Shown: piece by piece, positions 35,901-44,627 of the stretch
Position numbering within the stretch: the stretch's first letter is position 1
How the letters are laid out: each line of letters starts with the position of its first letter
The notes under the pieces: model-generated
Seen by the model: the letters and a program-made list of their open reading frames with translations, nothing else
What the model was told of the DNA's origin: nothing
The model's database searches: none
Translations under genes and position numbers: made by a program
From: Eudorina sp. 2006-703-Eu-15
Taxonomy: Eukaryota; Chlorophyta; Chlorophyceae; Chlamydomonadales; Volvocaceae
Reading direction: 5' to 3'
DNA length: 64,000 nt
NCBI GenBank assembly: GCA_003117195.1
Contig: BDSI01000144.1
Coordinates: 211,001 to 275,000, forward strand

Positions 35901-38040
35901 TGCCGCCCTTCTGCTTTGCGTCCTCCCTCGCATAAAACGCGTCCCAGACGTAGTACCCGTGTGCACAGCTCCTGCCCACATGGTCGCTGGGGCCGCCGTC
36001 GGAGAGCAGCACCAGGAAGAGCTGGTTGGAGCGGCCTGCGTCGCCGGCCAGCAGCTTGAGGGCGGCGTCCAGCGCGGGCAGGTAGTTGCCGTGGGACCGT
36101 GCGCGGGCGGACATGCGGCCCTTGAGGAAGGCCACCAGCCCCGAATTGGGTGTGACCCGCTTCAGAACCAAAGTTGCCGTGTCCCTCATCTCGATGACCG
36201 ACACCTGGACGGACCCGAGGGTGGGTGGTTGCAAGTCGCTCGGGTGCGGATCATTTCGTTCCATGTGTTATAGGAATAATGCAAACGTAACCCTTACTCA
36301 TCCAGGTTCGCCGACTCATCATTAAGATTGCAAGACTAAGCTTCTGGGATAACCGAAGGAGTTTCGTTGTTGGCGACTTGAGCAAGCATGTGCTTTCCAT
36401 CATGCTGCTGTGAACGGTCCTACAGACGAGAGATCGGGGCAGTGTTGCAACGGGGAAATAGAATTCCGCAGATTTCCGGCCTGTCGCCAGTGGCAAAAAA
36501 CCTTTGGCAGGGTGGATTTTGGGGGCCTTCATTCCTAGATGCCAGGAAATAAAAACCTCCGGGCAGGCCGGGAAATATTTCTGCGTGTTTCGACAGCAGG
36601 GCCACTGCTACCATAGATACGACAGAGATTCTCAGCCTTAAAGCGCTGAAGCACGCTTTCCTGGCGTCGCGGATGCATTTGGGGGGGGAGGGTGACCAGG
36701 AGTCCGGGAGGGTGACCAGGAGTCCGGGAGGGTGACCAGGAGTCCGGGAGGGTGACCAGGAGTCCGGGAGGGTGACCAGGAGTCCGGGAGGGTGACCAGG
36801 AGTCCGGGAGGGTGACCAGGAGTCCGGGAGGGTGACCAGGAGTCCGGGAGGGTGACCAGGAGTCCGGGAGGGTGACCAGGAGTCCGGGAGGGTGACCAGG
36901 AGTCCGGGAGGGTGACCAGGAGTCCGGGAGGGTGACCAGGAGTCCGGGAGGGTGACCAGGAGTCCGGGAGGGTGACCAGGAGTCCGGGAGGGTGACCAGG
37001 AGTCCGGGAGGGTGACCAGGAGTCCGGGAGGGTGACCAGGAGTCCGGGAGGGTGACCAGGAGTCCGGGAGGGTGACCAGGAGTCCGGGAGGGTGACCAGG
37101 AGTCCGGGAGGGTGACCAGGAGTCCGGGAGGGTGACCAGGAGTCCGGAGGGTGACCAGGAGTCCGGGAGGGTGACCAGGAGTCCGGGAGGGTCAGGAGTC
37201 CAGGAGTCCGGGAGGGTGACCAGGAGTCCGGGAGGGTGACCAGGAGTCCGGGACACGGCATCAGAGTGTGTTTTGGCGGTAGGCAGGAATTGCCCCTGCG
37301 CCTGCAGATTTCCAGGCCCTTTTGGTAGTCTGGAAAATAGTTAGGAGGGCAGATTTCCGGCTCCCTACAGCGCCCAATATAAATGAAATCTCGCAGGTTT
37401 TCTGGGGGTCCGAGAAATGAAAAAATTCCGGGTTTTTATCGAAGATAGCAACACTGGTTCGGGGGCTGTCCGTCGGGGACATCCATCCAGGTAATGGCCA
37501 GGCTCCCGCGGATCGTGCTACTTCACGGTAGGTTTCGTGCAGCCGGAATATATACAACCTACCAGCCACATTCGTAGCGATTGTTCCCGCTTTGTGAAAG
37601 TTTAGCCACCATCATGCAGGGACGTCGAACGAAAAGAGAAGTCACAGATAGAGATGACCATGCCCCATCCCGTCCCGTGCCCCCGTCCGTACGTCCGTAC
37701 GCACCCGCCAACGTGCCCATGCTGCTATCATCACCCACGCACCTCCGTCCTATCCCGTACCCACCTCCATCCTGGCCACGCCGGACGACTGGCGCAGCTG
37801 CGGCTCGATGAGGTGCTGCGCCAGGCAGTCGTACACTGCTGCCATACGGCTGTCGTACCCCGACACGTCATTCTCGCGCATGGAGCCGCTGTGGTCCACA
37901 ATCACGACCACGTGGGTGGCCCCGCCTCCAGCAGCAGCAGCCCTGCCCGCAGCAGCAGCCCCGCCGGTCGGCAGCTCGGGCGAGTCATTCAGGCCCAAGC
38001 CCGCGAGTCTTCCGCCGAGGCCGTCCACCAGTTTGTCCAT
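32923..38040 (-). CDS. VWK-4: vWA-alpha-kinase protein with fused first exons (662 aa)
   Basis: Exons in transcript order are 38040-37765, 36204-35653, 35255-34739, 34405-34222, 33998-33719 and 33102-32923, totalling 663 codons in phase. The first exon is a direct fusion of the exon 1 start (MDKLVDGLGGRLAGLGL) to the middle of exon 2 (HVVVIVDHSGSM) through an Ala/Gly-rich stretch. Intron 1, the WRYTHK segment and the GVVYITDETSRHEITSW block are gone, yet the frame is kept. MIDAS and all alpha-kinase motifs (VAKSS, VEQELEG, FSHFTY, LTDPVIH, CNPLC) remain. The kinase domain has a three-residue duplication (IRAIRAGG) in exon 6. The post-vWA linker is Lys/Gly-rich. Intron 1 of this model (36,205-37,764) carries the 20-bp minisatellite. 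Whether loss of the N-terminal block spares folding of the vWA domain is unknown. Confidence 0.78.
34548..34643 (+). mobile_element. Short retroelement copy with CATT tail and target-site duplication, in VWK-4 intron
   Basis: The body (two starts of GGTGGGGCCTACTGGGG, then GGTATACACCGATGATCC and GGGGTCCGCTGTAAC) ends in ATTC repeats. TCATAATGC occurs directly before (34,539-34,547) and after (34,642-34,650) the insert. It lies between VWK-4 exons 3 and 4 of this model, antisense to the gene, and is absent from the same intron of VWK-2 and VWK-3. Confidence 0.65.
36691..37256 (+). repeat. 20-bp minisatellite, about 27 units, in VWK-4 intron 1
   Basis: The unit AGTCCGGGAGGGTGACCAGG repeats without change from 36,701 to 37,140 (22 units). 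It then degenerates by single-base losses up to 37,256. Because 20 is not a multiple of 3 the array opens a 60-bp-periodic minus-strand frame, which is not a gene. The flanks (36,430-36,690 and 37,260-37,560) are also absent from other VWK introns and share GATTTCCGGC/GATTTCCAGGC motifs. Confidence 0.95.
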
Positions 38041-38489
38041 TGGGCAGGAGATTTCGTGCTGAAGTCGGGAGGTGGGATGTGTGCCAGTTACCTGGCCGGT
38101 TGGTCGGAAAAGGCCTCAACGGAATTGTGTGTGTTGCTTCCTTTTGCGATAATTACAGGGAACCCCGAAATTTGCTATTAAACGGATGGTCAAGCCATGC
38201 GTGTTCCGCCCATGTTCGGCGTTCTGTGATGTCGGCGCGCGAAGATCGACCTCATCTATGCAGCGGCCTTGCGATGAACCTATCAGCGGTATACAATGTA
38301 TACATTACAATACCTAACTAACACTTTGGGGAAGTATCGATGTTTTGATGGTTCGATGGGCTGACCCTTTCCACACAACGGGAGAGCATTAATCGAGCGA
38401 CAAAATTAGGTAGCGTCCGCCTCGCCCTCACAAGAGACTGACAGACGATTTTGGAAAAAAAATATTTTGATTTGCACATCAGCGCGTAC

Positions 38490-38560
38490 CCCGGCCGTGA
38501 CAGGACCCGTGAGGACCCTCACGTAGATTTGATCGCGAAATCCCAACCTGTCGCAACGAA
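38490..38560 (-). promoter_or_regulatory. VWK upstream module, copy 4
   Basis: CCGTGACAGGACCCGTGAGG is followed by GATCGCGAAATCC, about 460 bp upstream of the VWK-4 start. It is the clearest copy of the shared module. Confidence 0.35.
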
Positions 38561-38659
38561 CCATACTTTACAGTCTATGTGCGCAAAGATTTACATGCGA
38601 AATGAATACGTAGGTTACAACAGACAAGTTTTGCTTGATTGCGCTTTGTAGATTGTTTA

Positions 38660-39729
38660 CATAACTTCGTCGTCCGGCCGCCGGCTCAGAAGTTGCGAAC
38701 GTCCGCAATGCGACATGAAACTGCGGCTGGGGCCGGGGCGCCTTCCCCTCGCGCCTGTCCCCCACCTTCTGGCTGGGCGTACCAGACCCGCGTAAAATGC
38801 GTTCCAGGCCCGGCAGGCGTGCGCACAGCTCCTGCCGACGTGGTCGCTGGGGCCGCCGTCGGAGAGCAGCACCATGAAGAGCTGGTTGGAGCGGCCTGCG
38901 TCGCCGGCCAGCAGTTTGAGGGCGGCGTCCAGCGCGGGCAGGTAGTTGCCGTGGGACTGTGCGCGGGGGCCCTTGAGGAAGGCCAGTGGACCCGAATTGG
39001 GTTCAGCCCTGTACCAAAGTTGCCCTGTCCCTCATCTCGATGATCGATTGACACCTGGACGCGGAATAGATCGGAGGGCGTGGGTAGCAGGCCGGGTGCG
39101 GATCATGCATGGGGCCAGGATATCAGCGTGAGATGTGAACCAGCGGGGTTGCATGGATGCATGGCCACAATCACACGTGAATAAAACATGGTGGCAACGT
39201 GGCATACGAGAGTGAGCGAGTGATGAGCGGGATGTGGACCAACGGGATTCACGCCAGATTAGAGCCATGGCGCCCTAGAGGTTGACCAGTCAGGGCACAC
39301 GAAATGACAACCCTCCCCCGGGGTCCAGGCGTCAGTCATCATTATGAGCGATGAAGCGACCGTGGTTCTGGAGCAGAATGAGACCCAGCAATCCCCCAAT
39401 CTCGGTCCGACCCCCCGACAGACTGCCGTACCCGCCACCACATGCTATTTACCCACGTCCATCATCCCCACGCCAGACTGGCGCAGCTGCGGCTCAATCT
39501 TGCCTTGTGCGTGTGTCCCCAGCGCGTCTTGCCGTCCCGCCCGGGGTTGATTGGTGCGTTTCCTCGCTGCCGTACTTTGTCAGCTTCCTGCAGCTCCCGC
39601 CTGTCGATCTCGTGCGTGTTGTATGAAACCGACGACACGGCCGCCGAGGCCGGCGGCAGCTCGGGCGATTCCTTCAGGCCCACGCCCGCGAGGCTTTCGC
39701 CGAGGTCCGTCGTCCGCCGGGTTACCCAT
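38660..39729 (-). pseudogene. VWK-5: truncated, rearranged vWA-alpha-kinase relic
   Basis: Exon 1 similarity runs from ATG at 39,729 to the GC donor at 39,503, with a one-base insertion after the eighth codon that breaks the frame. The donor is joined almost directly to the last codons of exon 2 (IEPQLRQSG, 39,466-39,503), so the MIDAS part is deleted. Exon 3 similarity (38,660-39,057) has several indels. A separate 65-bp piece of the intron 2/exon 3 junction at about 39,310-39,376 lies in the opposite orientation. No exon coding for the kinase domain follows. It cannot encode a functional family member. Confidence 0.75.
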
Positions 39730-41150
39730 TTGGCAGTCGGTCGCGCGCGGAAGTCGGGAGGCCGCTGGGGTGCGAAAGTTCCGGGTGGGCAGTCGGACCG
39801 GTCGGACTGTGTCGGACAACTTAACGAAGGTTAGCCTGCAGCGCCTGGCAGCGACAGCATTGAGCCTTCTGCTGGGCTGATACAAAGTGTACGAGGTATA
39901 TTTCAATCGACGTGGGCCTTCGGTGAGCCGCGTTTCGTCGGCGAGGGTCTCACTGGTCTCACCAGTCTAATCTGCGCAGCAGCTGCTGCCTCGTACTTGT
40001 GTACGGCGGAACGATTCAAGGCTGCAATATTAAGTACAAATATAAAATAATTTCTTCTGTGGCGCAATTAATGATATTGGGCGGTGGAGATACGGTTGAT
40101 GCCAGGTTCATCACGATGAGCCGGAAGGGACAACGCCAGACATCCCAAAAACGTTTTCTAAACCTCAAGACGTGCTCACCATGGCGCGTCCTGCCGGTGA
40201 GGTCCGCTGTTACATCGGAACCTGCGAGGGCTCGCAGAAGAGATACAATCGCGAATTCTTGCAAATCCCAAGCCTCGAGCAATCAACAATAACATGTTTC
40301 TAATTTTCCAACCTCAATGCGGCGGACCTCCAGCCGTGAGGAAATCAGTACGCTGTACACGATGACAAATATATGTCCTTGGACTTCAATTCAATTCTAG
40401 ACTGGATTGAGTTGATTAGAATTTGAAATCGAAGAAATGGCAAAGCATCTCGCGGAACTGCATTCAACCGCCTAGAATCCGCCGAGTGTCTGTTTCGCTT
40501 TGCGAGGGAGCAATGCGAAGGGGTGAAATGAAAATGATCATTCTGCATGGGGGAAAGCTGAGGAAAGACGGCGACTTCCACATCATCCCTGTGCCGAGCT
40601 GGGCTACAGAGCGTGACTGCTTGGAGTCGGTTAGATGTGGAAACCCCCTCCGTGGTGCGACCTGTGCGTAAAGGACCCGGTGCGGCTCCTGCAGCTCCTG
40701 CAGCCCAGGGGTGACGTAGATGGAGCACATCGACTGGAAGCGGCGCAAAATGCGGTCGGTGCGCAGGTCGGCGGGTCGGTCGGTGCAAGAGGTGCAAGGC
40801 CCGTCAATGATCCGGTACGTCGGGGGCAAAAATTACCCCAATAATAACATGATCGATGATGTTGTAAATCTTGTAAAACACAAAGAAATACTGAAATCTA
40901 GTGACTTGCTTCGCTCCGCTTCGCTGCTGTCGAACGTGCACTGCGCCCGCCACCCTATTTGTGTGTTTCTTAAGCAGGTTGAACAGGAGTGCGTACCCAA
41001 ACGTTTTGCCCGTATGCGTACATAATATACCCATTGCCCGACCCATATAACAAACAAAAGGCTGCGGTGTCGGAAGAACGCTGTCGATTTGCTTGGCGCG
41101 CTTTTAGCAGCGGAAGACTACCAGCTGGTGCGGGTCGGCTGCCTTACCCT
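39730..41150. other. Gene-free spacer right of the VWK cluster
   Basis: Contains a degraded upstream module near 40,206-40,250 (GAACCTGCGAGGGCTCGCAG, then ATCGCGAATTC). Small open frames at 40.3-41.0 kb have no recognisable domain. Confidence 0.4.
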
Positions 41151-41152
41151 AT

Positions 41153-42130
41153 TTATGTGTGTGTGGGGGGGGGGGGAGTTACATATCTGACCGGGCCTGA
41201 CGCTGGCCAAGGGCTGCTAACCCAGCCCTCACGGAAAGACCGCCGAAGCACTCTCCTCCCTTTGCGGGGGAGGGAGAGGGGTGTGAGGGGCCGCATCCCC
41301 CCTTGCTCGACCTAGGGCACTCGCGCGGCCTGGAAAAGCACCTCGGTATCTCCACGAAAACAAACGCCTCAGCCATGCCGTCTCGTCTTCGGCTGGGCCC
41401 CGTGCAGCGCCAGTGCCTTGTGGGCCTGGGATTGCCGCCCTCCCTCATTTCCTTGCAGCACCTGGGGTGTCCCCTCATGGGGGTTCCCGCCAGGCACACA
41501 AACTGGGCGACGCCCGAGCCGGTAGTCCGGCTCTTAGCAGGGAGTCGTACGCCTAGCTCTAAAGCAGTCCATCTCCTAGCAGCCTCGTACCCCGCTGGTG
41601 GCTGGTTCAGGGCCGGCCCTCGGTGGCTGTCAGAGAGGCAGTTCTGCACGCGGGCACGTCCACGCTATCCATCCTAGGAGCCCTGCCCAGACACGGCAGG
41701 CCCCGAGGGCCAGGTTCACGACAGATAGGGCTCACTGGCTGAGCTTTGGCAACCTATCGGCAGCACCGGGGGTGCATAACCCCATCCCTGTACAGCTACC
41801 CATACGAGCCGTACGGCCAAGGGCACGCAAAGAACGCCTAAGAGCACGTGCATGACGCTGCACTAGCAGGAAATAGGGGACGACTGAGTTGCGTTGGGCC
41901 CACATGCGCTCCAAGAGTCTTGCTAACCGAGCCGGGTCCCTGGCCATGGCTTCCAGCATGGTAGTGAAATGGGGAAAGGCTTCATTCCTCCGCCTTAATT
42001 CCGTTGTCGTACACAGGACAACCTAGCAAGACACGCTTTTCATCCTCAACCTGACCCTCGACCCCACAGCAACGACAGACCCGCTGTTCCCTAGGTACAC
42101 GGTGTCTGCTCCTACGCCCTCTGTTGGCCT
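41153..42130 (-). mobile_element. 3' part of a LINE retrotransposon (minus strand)
   Basis: Reading the minus strand from 42,130, the sequence encodes a degraded zinc-knuckle (CRCC, VEDEKRVLL-CP), then MLEAMARDPARLARLLERMWAQRNS near 41,880-41,960. The LERMWA motif is shared with the element at 382-633. It continues through a 3' region with GAGAGTGCTTCGGCGGTC to AGATATGTAAC and a C-rich plus CACACA tail (41,153-41,178). Frame breaks in the coding part show it is inactive. It links the coding fragment at the left edge with the non-coding tails at 7.5 and 25.0 kb as one LINE type. Confidence 0.6.
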
Positions 42131-42209
42131 CCAGCGCTCAGCAAGACAACCGGAACTGCATTAGCTTTCGGTGCGCACTGCAGGGAATGAATACCGTAGC
42201 ATGTGGCGG

Positions 42210-42289
42210 GGGGTCATGGCATGTGGGTCCGCTGCTGTGGCATGTGGCATGCATGTGGGTCCGCTGTAACGTTCATTCATTCATTCATG
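42210..42289 (+). mobile_element. Short retroelement copy with CATT tail and 10-bp target-site duplication
   Basis: The 3' portion GGGTCCGCTGTAACGTTC ends in ATTC repeats. CATGTGGCGG occurs directly before (42,200-42,209) and after the insert (42,286-42,295). An internal GTGGCATG-rich duplication and an extra GGGTCCGCTG copy suggest a rearranged insertion. Confidence 0.6.
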
Positions 42290-42295
42290 TGGCGG

Positions 42296-43146
42296 CCACA
42301 TCACGGCTGGTCGGCTGCCGCGCCTCCTGAAAACGACAGACCCATCCAGTGCTTTTCCTTCGACATCTGGATTCCCGGCTGCTTACCATCCGCGCGAGGG
42401 AAAGCCCTCTGGCAAAACCCCAAGGCGAACGTGTTCCCAACCGCTCATCAACTGCTTCCTCATGGCTGTCACAATTGGGCCTTCGAGGAGTGACTTATAA
42501 ATAACGCAACCAACCAACACGCGTGTCGATCTCATCACAGTCGTGCGGCAAACCGCTCCAGACGTCGCAGTCCAGAAACGAGAGACTGAGGCCCGCCCCC
42601 CAGCCTGTCCATTCGGGATAACAAACAACCAACTAACTCGGCACGCCAAACCGTGTACGCAACTGAGCTTTCCGAACACGACTCCAAAAAACAAAAACAA
42701 TTTGCTTCAGGATGCAATAATGGACCCTATTCGCTGCGCGCGGCGACCCCTGGGTCACATCCCACATCTCGCCTGCAGTACGAACGTGCGCAACCGACCT
42801 CGGCGCCGACCTGATGGCGCCAACCAAGGCTTCATTTCTCTAACTTTCGGACAGAGCACACCAGGGGCCAAACCAACTGAAAGGCGACGACGCTGCGCAG
42901 CGTTGGGCATCCTTGGATCATGCGCTTTGGACATACAATACAAATCGGTCACACCAAGTCCATTAAGTTTCTTTGGGCATCATTTGTTCTTGTTCATATA
43001 TTTCTTTTTAGGGTTTTATTATAGTATTTCATGAACCACTTTACTCGCACACAAGTTGCCGCGGCGTTTGGCGCTCGCCGCGCAAATGATCTTTCGGCCA
43101 AGCCAGCCTAAATAATCAATCCTGACCATAACATCTTACAAATAAG
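42296..43146. other. Spacer upstream of the GT49 gene
   Basis: No gene recognised. The last 200 bases before the GT49 start are AT-rich (ATATATTTCTTTTTAGGG near 42,998), as expected of a promoter or 5' leader, but no clear TATA box at a convincing distance was identified. Confidence 0.35.
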
Positions 43147-44595
43147 ATGATATTAAAAGGAATGGCAGCACTCGAGCCGCGCGGCTTCGAAGCGCTGCTC
43201 CTGCCGCTGGCAGCGTTGGCCGCGCTGCTGCCATCCCTCATCATCACAGCCCCTCTGACGGCTGCTGCGGGCGCGACGGCGAGTCCCCCCCGGGCGATTG
43301 GGCCTGCCTTGGCGGCACAGCTGCTGCAGGACTGCTACAACAACAACAATAACGATCCCGGGTCCCCCGGCGGGCCCCCTAGTCCTCCTTCTCCGCCCCC
43401 CCCACCAGCGGACTTCTCTTCGTTCCTTGACGGCAAGGAGGTCAGGTGAGAGGCAGCGAACGGCGCTGGCGCGCTGTGATGGTCGCTCATCAAGGGCCCC
43501 TACCTCCTCGTATAGCTCGTCCGGACCCCGCCCGCCCGCCCAATGCGACCTCTTCCCTCCCCTCCCCCCCGGTCCGGCCCCCCCCGCCCTCGCCAGCCTG
43601 CACCTGGAGCACGTGTGGTGGTCCTCCAAGGACCCCTCCCTGCCGCTGACGGTCTTCACGATGGCCTCCCTGGACCGACTGACGCAGCTGGAGGCGCAGT
43701 GCCGCAGGTGGCTGGCTGGCTGGCTGGCTGGCTGGCTAGCTAGCTAGCGGGGGGGGGGGCCACCGAGGGGGGTTGGGGGGGGCGCCTACACATGAATATA
43801 CGTACGTGGATTGAGGCGCAGTGCCGCACTTAGCTGGCTGTCTAGCAAGCTAGCCAGCTAGCTAGCTAGCTAGCTGGCTGTCTAGCAAGCTAGCTAGCTA
43901 GCTAGCTAGCTAGCTGTCTAGCTGTCTAGCTAGGGTGCGGGGACACCGAGGGGGGGAAGGGGGCCTTGGCCTCATGATTATGCGTGGATCGAAGCGCAGT
44001 GCCGCAGATACCAGGGGCTCCTGGGATGTACGGATCTGCGTCGCTTGGTTGGTGGGCTCGCCGCCGCGGATTGAGGGGGCAAGTGAGAAGGCGGGACGGG
44101 GTGGGGGACGGGAGGAAGAGGAATGGAAGGCAGGGGAGATAGGGCGCGACGCGAAGCGAAGCGCCAAAGCAGCCCACAGCGAGGCCGCTCACACCCAGCG
44201 CCCGTTGACGGAGAGCCGTCGGGGTTGGGGGGCTGGGAGGTTAGCGGGGTTGGGGGATTCCGGCCCCAACCCGCAACCCCTCCTCCCCCTCTGCCTCGCC
44301 CCCTCTGCGGCTTCCGGCCCCTGCATGCAGCTACCCGGGGCCCTTGTCCGCCGCCATCTACCTGCCGCTGCTGATGCCGCCGGCACCGGCGGGCGGCGGC
44401 AGCGGCGGCGGCACCGCATCCAGATACGGATCTAGATCCCGATCCAGATCCAAGGCCGTGCGGCGGCGGTCGCGGCGGCGGCGGCGGCAGCAGGCAGCCG
44501 CCGAGGATGGGGAGGAGGATGGGGAGGGGGAGGAGGAGGAGGCGACGGCGGCGGTGGGGGGAGAAGAGGACGAGGACGGCTCGACGGACCCCTTA

Positions 44596-44627
<32 letters not shown>

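Noticed and set aside
36420..37261. Two long minus-strand open frames of about 200-280 codons with a 20-residue repeat
   Set aside because: They are produced by the 20-bp minisatellite read in all three phases. There is no non-repetitive coding part or splice context.
40345..41025. Overlapping frames on both strands right of VWK-5
   Set aside because: Neither shows a motif or codon bias. Probably chance frames in spacer DNA.
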